A stretch of DNA of 41,221 bases from DASZHJ01 sp035541215 (GTDB lineage: Bacteria; Pseudomonadota; Alphaproteobacteria; ATCC43930; CGMCC-115725), in the NCBI GenBank assembly GCA_035541215.1, contig DATKNV010000080.1:1-41221 (forward strand), read 5' to 3'. Below the pieces are notes generated by a model, which worked only from the letters and a program-made list of their open reading frames with translations, was not told the DNA's origin and did no database searches. Made by a program: the position numbers and the translations under genes. Below, piece after piece: positions 1 through 7,903 of this stretch (positions are counted from its first letter, which is position 1; every line of letters starts with the position of its first letter).

Positions 1-52
1 AGGGCTGCCACCCTGTTCCTGACCGGAGGGCCGAAACCCAATTACCCTCGAA

Positions 53-127
53 GGGCGCGTACCTCAGAAGGACCAGAGGACCCGACTGCTAATCGGGAAG
101 ACGGGAGTTCGAGTCTCCCCGCGCCCA
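53..127 (+). tRNA. tRNA with GCT (Ser) anticodon, class I fold
   Basis: The sequence folds into a complete cloverleaf. The acceptor stem 53-59 pairs perfectly with 120-126. The D stem is 62-65/76-79, the anticodon stem 81-85/93-97 and the T stem 103-107/115-119. The T loop TTCGAGT and the D-loop GG at 70-71 are canonical, as are T8, A14, G15 and C48. The anticodon loop CTGCTAA gives anticodon GCT, which reads AGC/AGU serine codons. The variable region is only five bases (98-102) and the discriminator is A. Bacterial serine tRNAs normally have a long variable arm and a G discriminator, so the amino acid charged is uncertain. CCA is not encoded. A T-rich stretch follows at 131-138. Confidence 0.8.
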
Positions 128-158
128 CACCTTTTCTTACCATAGATGGGAGGCCGTT

Positions 159-1103
159 GTGAATCCGTCAACGGTCATGAACTTTTTGCTTGACGCTAAG
201 CATATAATTTCAGATACTCGGAGCATGAAAAAGCTGCCCCTCGCCAAGCGTGCCAAAATCCTCTCGATGCTCTGCGAGGGATCGGCCATGCGGGCGATCG
301 CTCGGGTCGAGGACGTGAGCATCAACACCGTGAGCAAGCTGCTGGTGGACGCGGGCCTCGCTTGCGCCGCCTTCCATGACGAGCGAGCACGCGGGGTGAA
401 GGCGAAGAAAGTTCAGTGCGACGAAATCTGGTCCTTCACTTATGCCAAGGCCAAGAACGTGCCGACCGCGAAGGCCGCACCGGAGCGGGCGGGCGATACC
501 TGGACCTGGGTCGCCCTGGATAGCGACAGCAAGCTGATTGTCTCCTATCTCGTGGGCAGTCGTGACAGCGAATACGCGATGGCCTTCATGGACGATCTGC
601 GCGGACGGCTGGCGAACCGTGTGCAGCTCACGACTGACGGCCACAAGGCCTACCTCCAGGCGGTCGATGATGCCTTCGGCATCGACGTGGATTACGCCAT
701 GCTGGTGAAGCTTTATGGCGAGGCGCCCAAGACCGAGGCGCGCTACAGCCCCGCTGAGTGCATCGGTGCCCGCAAAGAACGGATCACCGGCAACCCAGAC
801 CGCGCCCATGTGAGCACGTCGCATGTTGAGCGCTCGAACCTTTCGTTTCGGATGCACATGCGGCGCTTCACGCGACTGACGAACGCGCATTCCAAGAAAT
901 TCGAGAACCACTGCCACATGATCGCGCTCTACACGATCTGGTACAATTTCGTGCGGACGAATAGCGCAGTTCGGATGCCCCCGGCGATGGCGGCGGGGAT
1001 CGCAACTAGCCCAATGACGATGGAGGAGATCGTCGGGCTTATCGACGCGGCAGAGGGACCGCCGAAAAAGCGCGGTCCTTACAAGCCACGAAATTCAGAC
1101 TGA
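159..1103 (+). CDS. IS1-family-like transposase
   Basis: This is a DDE-type transposase of the IS1 (DDE_Tnp_IS1) kind. An N-terminal helix-turn-helix-like segment (about residues 23-65) precedes the catalytic core. Probable catalytic residues are D88 in CDEIW, D160 in TTDGHKAY and E224 in HVERSN, followed by a basic stretch typical of the family. The reading frame is intact at 314 codons from a GTG at 159. An ATG at 225 (MKKLPLAKRAK) is an equally good start and begins at the usual N-terminus of this family. The gene lies 31 bp after the tRNA and before asd, so the element probably inserted between them. The stretch 1098-1113, read in reverse as GGGCACTGTCTCAGTC, looks like an IS end, but I found no matching left end. 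Confidence 0.82.
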   Translation: MNPSTVMNFLLDAKHIISDTRSMKKLPLAKRAKILSMLCEGSAMRAIARVEDVSINTVSKLLVDAGLACAAFHDERARGVKAKKVQCDEIWSFTYAKAKNVPTAKAAPERAGDTWTWVALDSDSKLIVSYLVGSRDSEYAMAFMDDLRGRLANRVQLTTDGHKAYLQAVDDAFGIDVDYAMLVKLYGEAPKTEARYSPAECIGARKERITGNPDRAHVSTSHVERSNLSFRMHMRRFTRLTNAHSKKFENHCHMIALYTIWYNFVRTNSAVRMPPAMAAGIATSPMTMEEIVGLIDAAEGPPKKRGPYKPRNSD

Positions 1104-1187
1104 GACAGTGCCCGCATGGGTCCTCGCTCGACAGGAGCGGCGCATTCCGTTATTGAACCGCCTTTCATTCGGCAGGAGAGCGAGGTC

Positions 1188-2186
1188 ATGGCGAATAGCG
1201 CGGTCGTGGGGGTCGTGGGCGCAACCGGGGCGGTGGGCTCCGAGCTCGTGAAGGTCCTCCATGACCGAAAATTCCCGCTGCGGGAGGTCCAGCTCTTCGC
1301 CTCCGAGCGCTCGGCCGACCGCAAGCTCGAAACGGCCTTCGGTCCAAACGTCGTCCGGCGCTTCGAGCTCGAGACGGCGCGGCGCTGCGACATCGTCTTC
1401 CTCTGCGTCTCCGGCGATTTCGCGCGGCAATACGCGCGGCCGCTCGCGGAGAGCTCGCTCGTGATCGACAGCTCCTCGGCGCTTCGGATGCTTCCGGACG
1501 TGCCGCTGGTGATCCCCGAGATCAATCCCGAGACCATGCGCGGGCACCGGCTCATCGCGAACCCCAACTGCACCATGGCGGTGGCGGCGGTGGCGCTCTG
1601 GCCGCTCCACAAGGCCTTCGGCCTCAAGAAGGTGATCGTCTCGAGCTACCAGGCCGCGAGCGGCGCGGGTGCGGAAGGCATGACCGAGCTGGTCGAGGGC
1701 ACGAGGGACTACCTCGCGGGAAAGCCGGTACGGCATGCGGTGTTCGCGCATCCCCTCGCCTTCAACGTGGTGCCGCAGATCGACCGGTTCCACGAGAACG
1801 GCTACACCTTCGAGGAGATGAAGGTGTGCTGGGAGATGCGGAAGGTCTTCGGCGAGCCCGATCTCCCCGTGAGCTGCACTTCGGTGCGCGTGCCGACGAT
1901 GCGGGCGCACGCGGAGGCGATCACCATCGAAACCGAGAAGCCCATCGCGCCGGAGGCGGCGCGCGCGGTGCTGGAGAAGGCCGCGGGCGTGCGCCTCGTC
2001 GACGACCGCGCCAAGAGCGCCTATCCCATGCCCATCACGGCGAGCGAGCGCTACGACGTCGATGTCGGCCGCATGCGCCAGAGCCTGATCTTCGGCGCGC
2101 ACGGCCTCGATCTCTTCGTCTGCGGCGACCAGCTCCTCAAGGGTGCGGCGCTCAACGCCGTGCAGATCGCGGAGCGCGCGATCTGA
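1188..2186 (+). CDS. asd: aspartate-semialdehyde dehydrogenase
   Basis: The enzyme makes L-aspartate 4-semialdehyde from aspartyl phosphate with NADPH. This is the branch point to lysine, threonine and methionine. The N-terminal Rossmann motif GATGAVG lies near residue 10. The catalytic cysteine is C128 in the conserved NPNCTMA motif, and the SSYQAASGAG segment follows. The length (332 aa) is normal. The start at 1188 is chosen because AGGAG at 1174-1178 is well spaced, whereas the frame open from 1116 adds a non-conserved leader. The gene ends 9 bp from the convergent AsmA-like gene. In many alphaproteobacteria asd sits near leuB; here a transposase lies upstream instead. Confidence 0.95.
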   Translation: MANSAVVGVVGATGAVGSELVKVLHDRKFPLREVQLFASERSADRKLETAFGPNVVRRFELETARRCDIVFLCVSGDFARQYARPLAESSLVIDSSSALRMLPDVPLVIPEINPETMRGHRLIANPNCTMAVAAVALWPLHKAFGLKKVIVSSYQAASGAGAEGMTELVEGTRDYLAGKPVRHAVFAHPLAFNVVPQIDRFHENGYTFEEMKVCWEMRKVFGEPDLPVSCTSVRVPTMRAHAEAITIETEKPIAPEAARAVLEKAAGVRLVDDRAKSAYPMPITASERYDVDVGRMRQSLIFGAHGLDLFVCGDQLLKGAALNAVQIAERAI

Positions 2187-2195
2187 GCATTGCGC

Positions 2196-4133
2196 CTACT
2201 TGAAGGGGTTGGGTAACGGGAGGCCGCCTCCGGAGGACTTTCCGCCGGAGCCGCCGCCGGGCATGCCGGGGACCGCCCCCTTCAAGGTGTCGACCGCGCC
2301 GCCCACGCCGCCCTTCACGATCCCCGCGATATCCGGCACGTAGCTCAGATTGTCCCAGGGACCCTGGACGTTCACAGGCACGTTGAGGCCCGCGACCTTC
2401 GGCGTCACCTTGTAGTCGACCCGCCGCTGCGGCAGATCGATGGTGCCGGCGCCCTCGGCCTTGAGGCCCGGCGAATCCAGGACGAGATCGTTGTTGTGAA
2501 CGATCCCGTTGGTGACGGTGAAGGTGCCCGTGAGATGCGAGAACTTGGTCTCGCCGCCGCCGCCGCCGGAGAGCACGTTGCCGACCGCGGAAGTGGCGCT
2601 GTTGAGCATCTTCAAGAGGTCCATTCCCTTGATCTGCCCGTCCGCGATGTTCATGTTGCCCTTGCCGTTGAGGGCACTGACGAGAGCGCGCTGGGATTGG
2701 CCTTTCGAGGTGAGTGCGACGGTGATGTTGCCCTTGCCCGTGAGCTTGTCGAGGCTCATCGCGTCGCTCAGCAGCGGCTCCATCTGCACGCCCGTGAGGT
2801 TCGCATTGAGCGTGACCGCCATCGGGTTGGCGCCGCCGTCGAGCACGACACTGGCCTTGCCGCCGCCCTGATAGGCCGCGAGGTCCGTGAGCTCCACGTC
2901 CATGCGCCCGTTGTTGACGCGCACGGTCATGGCGCTCTTCTCGACGTGGATTTTGCGATACTTGATTGCGTTCGCGGCGATCTTGAAATCGACATCGGCG
3001 GTCTTGAGGCCGGCGACGTCGATGCGCTCGTCGCTCCAGCCGGAGCTCGCGCCGCCGCCGCCGCCTCCCGCTCCGCCACCGCCCTGGCCTTCCGGCGCCA
3101 GATAGGGATTGAGATCGAGCGCGGCGAGGTCGAGATCACCCTTAATCGAGGGACGCGCGCCGCCGGTATTGACGGTGAGATCGCCCTTGCCCTTGATCGC
3201 GTCGAAGGAAAGCTGCGCCTCCGTGAATTTGATCTCCGAGCTCGACGCCGCGAGCTTGCCGACGATCGAGATCTCGCCGGTCTTCAGGCGCTCGCCCGCA
3301 AGGGGATGGCCCAGCCATGCCGCGAGCTTGCGCAGCGACGGCACCTTAAGATTGATCGTTCCACTCCCGCTGGTCGAGGCGGCCGACGCCTTGCCCTTGA
3401 AGTCGAAGGTGACGAGCTCCGAGGTGAGCGAGGCGGTCGTGTCGCTCCCGGCTGCACCGATGAGATCGCCGGCCTTGGCCACGTCGAGCTTCAGATTGAG
3501 GACGACGGCGTTGAAGCGCGCGGAGCCGTCCGCCTTGAGCGGCGAATCGAGGCTCGGCAGCGAGACCGTCATGTTGATCTTGTCGACGGTCTTGTGCTCG
3601 TCGGAGCGCTGATCGGTGTAGTTGACCGTCCCGTTCTCGAGCCGCACGTCGCCGAGGCGTATCGAGCCGAGCGCGCCCGCCGCCCCGCCGCCTCCGGCAG
3701 CGGCGGGCTGCTGCGGCGCCGCGCCCGTCCCGCCGGCGGGCGTGAAGTTCCAGTTGCCTCGGCCCTGCTTGTCGACTTCCAAGTCGATGACGGGATCGAC
3801 GAGCACGAAGCGGTCGACGACGATCGTCTTCGAGAGCAGCGGCAGGAGCTGGACCTGCACCTCGAGCTTGCCGAGCGTCACCATCGGCTTCGCGGCGCCG
3901 GGCGCATTGGAGAGGGCGACCTTGCTCGCGGAGATCGCCGGGCTCGGCAGGATCGACAGGCTCAAGGGGCCGTCGATGGTCAGGTCGCGCCCGGTCGCGC
4001 TCTTCACCTGCGCGACGATCTCACCCTTGACGGTGTCGATCGAGATCACCATCGGGAGGATCAGAGCCGCACCGACGACGAGCAGCACCAATATTCCCAC
4101 GACGATCCCTAGCCACTTTGCGAGCTTTCTCAT
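2196..4133 (-). CDS. AsmA-family protein
   Basis: This is a 645-aa AsmA/YhdP-like envelope protein. An N-terminal signal anchor (about residues 5-30, WLGIVVGILVLLVVGAALI) is followed by the typical AsmA N-domain with VKGEIVAQVKSATGRDLTI and a long beta-rich repeat body. Low-complexity Gly/Ala/Pro linkers occur near residues 150-170 and 360-375, and the C-terminus is Gly-rich. AsmA-like proteins are inner-membrane-anchored periplasmic proteins linked to outer-membrane lipid or protein homeostasis; the exact role here is unknown. The start at 4133 has a strong AGGAGG site just upstream (complement of 4139-4146). A longer frame to 4172 lacks support. mscL lies 40 bp upstream on the same strand. 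Confidence 0.88.
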   Translation of the reverse strand: MRKLAKWLGIVVGILVLLVVGAALILPMVISIDTVKGEIVAQVKSATGRDLTIDGPLSLSILPSPAISASKVALSNAPGAAKPMVTLGKLEVQVQLLPLLSKTIVVDRFVLVDPVIDLEVDKQGRGNWNFTPAGGTGAAPQQPAAAGGGGAAGALGSIRLGDVRLENGTVNYTDQRSDEHKTVDKINMTVSLPSLDSPLKADGSARFNAVVLNLKLDVAKAGDLIGAAGSDTTASLTSELVTFDFKGKASAASTSGSGTINLKVPSLRKLAAWLGHPLAGERLKTGEISIVGKLAASSSEIKFTEAQLSFDAIKGKGDLTVNTGGARPSIKGDLDLAALDLNPYLAPEGQGGGGAGGGGGGASSGWSDERIDVAGLKTADVDFKIAANAIKYRKIHVEKSAMTVRVNNGRMDVELTDLAAYQGGGKASVVLDGGANPMAVTLNANLTGVQMEPLLSDAMSLDKLTGKGNITVALTSKGQSQRALVSALNGKGNMNIADGQIKGMDLLKMLNSATSAVGNVLSGGGGGETKFSHLTGTFTVTNGIVHNNDLVLDSPGLKAEGAGTIDLPQRRVDYKVTPKVAGLNVPVNVQGPWDNLSYVPDIAGIVKGGVGGAVDTLKGAVPGMPGGGSGGKSSGGGLPLPNPFK

Positions 4134-4173
4134 GGGGTGCCTCCTTTGTACCGAAACCAGCGACCGCGGCAAT

Positions 4174-4590
4174 CTAGCGCCGCGTTTGTTTCAGAAGATC
4201 GCGGATCTCCGCGAGCAGCTCCTCTTGCCGCGAGGGGGCGGGCGGCGCCGCCGCCTCCTGGGCTTTGCGGAAGCGGTTCACCTGCTTCACGACCACGAAG
4301 ATCGCGAAGGCCACGATGAGGAACCGGATCACCGCGTTGATGAAGAGACCGTAATTCAGGGTCACCCCGCCCGCGGCCTTGGCGGCATCGATGCTCGCGT
4401 AACCGCTTCCCTTGAGGGTGATGAAGAAGTTGGAAAAATCGATCCCGCCCAGCAGCAGTCCCAAGGGCGGCATCAGGATGTCGTTCACCAGTGAGTTGAC
4501 GATGCCCGTGAAGGCCGCCCCCACGATCACGCCCACCGCGAGATCGATCACGTTGCCCCTCGAGATGAATTCCCGGAATTCCTTGAGCAT
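4174..4590 (-). CDS. mscL: large-conductance mechanosensitive channel MscL
   Basis: This pentameric inner-membrane channel opens under membrane tension to release solutes during hypo-osmotic shock. The N-terminal amphipathic helix (MLKEFREFISRGN) leads into TM1, which carries the pore-lining motif (VIDLAVGVIVGAAFTGIVNS). A periplasmic loop follows, then TM2 (about residues 82-103) and a charged C-terminal helix (RQEELLAEIRDLLKQ). The 138-aa length is normal. A GGGAGGGGAGGG ribosome-binding stretch precedes the ATG. The gene is followed by the AsmA-like gene on the same strand. Confidence 0.96.
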   Translation of the reverse strand: MLKEFREFISRGNVIDLAVGVIVGAAFTGIVNSLVNDILMPPLGLLLGGIDFSNFFITLKGSGYASIDAAKAAGGVTLNYGLFINAVIRFLIVAFAIFVVVKQVNRFRKAQEAAAPPAPSRQEELLAEIRDLLKQTRR

Positions 4591-4656
4591 CGGCCCTCCC
4601 CTCCCGAAACCGCGATGGTAACGCAGAAATTGAAATGGAACGGTGACTGCAAAAAG

Positions 4657-5418
4657 CTAGAGGCTCAGCCCGCCATCGACGTGAATGGACTGGCCCGTGA
4701 CATAGGCCGCATCGGGGCCGAGCAGGAATGCCAGCATCGCCGCCACCTCGTCCGGGCGTCCCAAGCGCCCGAGCGGCACGCGCTTTTTCGCGCGCTCGCG
4801 TCCGGCATCGTCGAGCGCGGCCTTCGTCCCGCGCTCCTTCGAGATGTAGCCGGGGACGACGCAGTTGACGGTGACTCCCGCCGGCGCGAGCTGCGCCGCG
4901 AGCGCGCGCGCGAGCCCCTCCATCCCCAGCTTCGCCGCCGAGGAGGCCGGGAAGATCTCGCCCTCGAGGCGGAAGACGTGGCCGACGAAGGAGCTCACAG
5001 CGAGGATGCGCCCGCGAGTCCCCGACTGGACGACCTGCGGCCGCGCGGCATCGGCCAGCAGGAAGAAGCCCATGAGGATCGCGTCGACCGAGCGTCGGAA
5101 GGCCGGCTCGTCGAGCTCGCCGAGGAGCCGGCGGTCGGCGAAGCCGGCATTCGCCACGAGCGCGTCGAGCCCGCCGAATGCGGCGACCGCCGCATCGACG
5201 AGGCGGCAGCCCGTCTCCGGCGCCGCGAGATCGCCGAGCTCGACCGCGCAATGAGCGCCTTTCGCCCGGCATTCCGCCGCGACCGCCTCCGCCTCCGCGC
5301 GGCGCTCGCGCGTGTGCAGGAGAATTTGCATCCCCGGCGCCGCGATCCGGCGGCAGAGCGCCGCGCCGATCCCGCTTGCGGCGCCCGTGACGAGAACGCG
5401 CAGCGGGGCAAGGCTCAT
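4657..5418 (-). CDS. SDR-family protein lacking the catalytic Tyr
   Basis: This 253-aa short-chain dehydrogenase/reductase-like protein has the NAD(P)-binding motif TGAASGIG (near residue 12), NAG (VANAGF) and the C-terminal VDGG signature. The active-site region reads PASSAAKLGMEGL. Aligned on the conserved ..GLARAL helix, K163 is kept but the catalytic Tyr of YxxxK is replaced by S159. SS at 142-143 supplies the usual Ser. It may therefore be a non-redox or altered-chemistry SDR. Its ATG overlaps the stop of the racemase-family gene by 4 nt (ATGA), making it the last gene of the nine-gene operon. Probable role: handling an aldehyde, alcohol or keto intermediate from the upstream enzymes (inferred). 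Confidence 0.85.
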   Translation of the reverse strand: MSLAPLRVLVTGAASGIGAALCRRIAAPGMQILLHTRERRAEAEAVAAECRAKGAHCAVELGDLAAPETGCRLVDAAVAAFGGLDALVANAGFADRRLLGELDEPAFRRSVDAILMGFFLLADAARPQVVQSGTRGRILAVSSFVGHVFRLEGEIFPASSAAKLGMEGLARALAAQLAPAGVTVNCVVPGYISKERGTKAALDDAGRERAKKRVPLGRLGRPDEVAAMLAFLLGPDAAYVTGQSIHVDGGLSL

Positions 5419-6176
5419 CGCTCGCGCCAGGCGCGCGCGGCGCTGCCGGGATGACCGAAGTCCCGGGGCCGCAGGCCTGCCTGGAACCAGGTGATGAAGC
5501 TCACGATGTCGAAGACCGGCAGGCCCAGATGCTCGCGGAGCGCGCGCGCATAGGGCGGCATGTTCGTGCATTCCAGCACGATCGCGCCGAGATCGGGATT
5601 GGCGCGCTTGAGGACCTCGCCGGCCTCGAGGATATCGCGCTCCGCCGCGGCGGCGTCGAGCTCGGCCTCGTCGCCGAGCAAAACGCGGGAGAACTCGCGA
5701 CCGCCGTCGGTGCCGACGATGGGGGTCGCGGGATCGACCCCTGCGGCGCGCAGATGCTCCGGCGTCAGCGATTTCGCGCTCACGGTGAGAATGCCGACCT
5801 TCCGTCCCGGCGGCAGCAGCGCCGCCACGAACGGCACCTGCATCAGGCTCGAGGTTGCGACGGGAACGCCGACGTGCCGCGCGATCTCCGCCTGGTAAAG
5901 CGAGAGGAAGCCGCAATTCGTGGTGATGCCGTCGGCCCCGAGCGCCACCAGCTCCTTGGCCGCGTCGAGGAACGCCGGCAGCAAGCCCTCCGCCTTCGCC
6001 TTCACCACGCGCTCGGGCGAGGCGCCCTTGACCACCTTGTAGAGCACGGGGAAAGGCCAGGTCTCGGCGTTGCCCATGTCGCCGGGAATTCTCGGGAAGC
6101 GCGCCTCCAGCATGAGGATGCCGACGGCGGCGCCGTAGATCGCCTTGCCGCCGCGGGCCGTGCGGGGAGCGGTCAT
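5415..6176 (-). CDS. aspartate/glutamate racemase-family protein
   Basis: This 253-aa protein belongs to the Asp/Glu/hydantoin racemase superfamily, whose members use two cysteines for proton transfer. One candidate lies in TTNCGFLS (about residue 88) and the other in LECTNMPP (about residue 211). The N-terminal part has GILMLEARFPRIPGDMGN, which I associate with a subfamily usually annotated only as racemase family. Members of the superfamily include amino-acid racemases, maleate isomerase and arylmalonate decarboxylase, so the substrate is open. It sits 11 nt after the ThDP enzyme and overlaps the SDR gene by 4 nt. Next to a FAD amino-acid dehydrogenase, a racemase or epimerase role is plausible but inferred. 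Confidence 0.87.
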   Translation of the reverse strand: MTAPRTARGGKAIYGAAVGILMLEARFPRIPGDMGNAETWPFPVLYKVVKGASPERVVKAKAEGLLPAFLDAAKELVALGADGITTNCGFLSLYQAEIARHVGVPVATSSLMQVPFVAALLPPGRKVGILTVSAKSLTPEHLRAAGVDPATPIVGTDGGREFSRVLLGDEAELDAAAAERDILEAGEVLKRANPDLGAIVLECTNMPPYARALREHLGLPVFDIVSFITWFQAGLRPRDFGHPGSAARAWRER

Positions 6177-6187
6177 GCGCGGGCCTC

Positions 6188-7882
6188 CTATGCCACCCAC
6201 TCGCTCACGGGCGCCTTCGCCTCGTGGAGTGGCTGGCAGATCACGTCGACGAGGGTGGGCTCGCCGGATGCGACGGCTTCCCTGAGTGCGGGCACGAGCT
6301 TTGCAGGGTCCTCGACCGTCCAGCTCTTGACGCCGAAGGCGGCGGCGACCTTGGCGTGGTCGGTACGGGAGAAGTCGACGGAGAAATAGCGCTGATCGTA
6401 GCCGGTCTTCTGCCCGGCCTTGATCCAGCCGTAGACGGAATTGGAGATCACGACCATCGTCAGCGGCACCCTTAGCCGCATGATCGTCTCCATCTCGCCG
6501 GCGGTGAAGCCGAAGCTGCCGTCGCCCATCACCGACACGACCTTGAACCCGGGCCGCCCGAAAGAGGCGCCCACCGCCGCCGACATCGAATAGCCGAGCG
6601 CGCCGTGCGCGCGGTTCGAGATGAAATGCCGTCCGGGTCGCGCGAACTCGAAATAGGCGGAGACATAGGGACAGGGCGTGCCGGGATCGCAGACGACGAC
6701 GGCATCCTCGTCGAGCACGGATTGCAGCGCCGCCACGATGCGCTCCGGCCGGATCGGCCGCTCCTCCGAGCGGGCGAGCTCCTGGAAGGCCGCGAATTTC
6801 TGCTGCTTCGCCCGCGCGACCGCATCGGCGCCAAGCGCGCGCGGCCCCGCCGGCGCCGGATGCGCCTCGAGCGCGCGCCGCAAGGCCGCAAGGGCAAGCC
6901 GCGCGTCCGCCACCATCGCGACCTCGGTCCTGTAGGTCGCCCCGATGACGCCGGGATCGGCGTCGATATGGACGATCGGCACCTTCCCCGGCGCCGGGTA
7001 GCGCCAGCGCTCGGTGGTGACGGAGCCGGCACGGCAGCCCACGAACACCACGAGATCGGCGCCCTTTACGATCTCCCGCGTCGGCGGGGTTCCGCCATTG
7101 CTGCCTACGACGCCGGCCGCGAGCGGGTGCCGCTCGCCGATGCTGCCCTTGCCGCTGATGGTGGTGGCGACGGGGGCGCCGAGCCGCTCCGCGATCGCCT
7201 GCAGCTCCGCTTCCGCGCCCGCGATCACCACGCCGCCGCCGCAGATGAAGAGCGGCGCGCGCGCCTTGAGAAGCAGCTCCGCCGCCGCCGCGATCCCCTT
7301 GGGATCGGGTCCCGCGCGGCGCGAGGGATAGCGGCCGTGCGCGGGATCGGCCCAGACCTCCTCCGCATTCACCGGCGCCTTCTGCACGTCGAAGGGAAAT
7401 CCCAGATGCGCCGCGCCGGGCTTTTCGGAGGTCATCTCCTTGAAGGCCGCACGCACCCATTTCGGCACGTCCTCGCCGCGGTCGATGACGCGATTCCATT
7501 TCGTGAGCGGACGGAAGAGGCTCTGCTGGTCGAGCTCGGTCAGCGTGTAGCGGCCGCGCGAGGAGACGGAGATGTCGGTGGTGACCGCGAGGATCGGGAT
7601 CGAGGATTCGTTGGCTTCGACGACCCCCGGCAGGATGTAGGTTGCGCCGCCGCCGCTCGGGCCCTCGCAGACGCCGACCTTGCCGGAGACGCGGGCGTAG
7701 CCGTCGGCCATGTAAGCGGCGGAGCGCTCGTCGCGCGTCAGGATGTGCGTGATCCCGTGATCGAGGCGGTAGAGCGCGTCGTAAAAGGGCAGGCTCGTGT
7801 CGCCGCAGAGGCCGAAGACGTGCTTGACGCCGTAGAGCTGCAGCATCCGCACGAAGGCTTCGGCGCCGTTTAGCTCGTTCAT
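6188..7882 (-). CDS. thiamine-diphosphate-dependent enzyme
   Basis: This 564-aa member of the acetolactate synthase/2-oxoacid decarboxylase superfamily has an N-terminal pyrimidine-binding domain with the cofactor-activating Glu (E52, RDERSAAYMADGYA). The central domain (about 195-330) has FICGGGVVIAG. The C-terminal diphosphate-binding motif GDGSFGFTAGEMETIMRL ends at the metal-binding Asn of VVISNSVYG. The family acts on 2-oxo acids by decarboxylation or carboligation; the substrate is not readable from sequence. The ATG at 7882 is chosen because GAGAGGAA precedes it; the frame starts earlier at 7903. It follows the FAD dehydrogenase by 21 nt, so a 2-oxo acid from that enzyme is a logical substrate (inferred). 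Confidence 0.9.
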   Translation of the reverse strand: MNELNGAEAFVRMLQLYGVKHVFGLCGDTSLPFYDALYRLDHGITHILTRDERSAAYMADGYARVSGKVGVCEGPSGGGATYILPGVVEANESSIPILAVTTDISVSSRGRYTLTELDQQSLFRPLTKWNRVIDRGEDVPKWVRAAFKEMTSEKPGAAHLGFPFDVQKAPVNAEEVWADPAHGRYPSRRAGPDPKGIAAAAELLLKARAPLFICGGGVVIAGAEAELQAIAERLGAPVATTISGKGSIGERHPLAAGVVGSNGGTPPTREIVKGADLVVFVGCRAGSVTTERWRYPAPGKVPIVHIDADPGVIGATYRTEVAMVADARLALAALRRALEAHPAPAGPRALGADAVARAKQQKFAAFQELARSEERPIRPERIVAALQSVLDEDAVVVCDPGTPCPYVSAYFEFARPGRHFISNRAHGALGYSMSAAVGASFGRPGFKVVSVMGDGSFGFTAGEMETIMRLRVPLTMVVISNSVYGWIKAGQKTGYDQRYFSVDFSRTDHAKVAAAFGVKSWTVEDPAKLVPALREAVASGEPTLVDVICQPLHEAKAPVSEWVA

Positions 7883-7903
7883 CGGGTTCCTCTCATCGCT
7901 CAC

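Noticed and set aside
190..208. TTGACG and TATAAT boxes before the transposase ATG at 225
   Set aside because: The spacing is only 7 bases, far from the 16-18 needed for a sigma-70 promoter.
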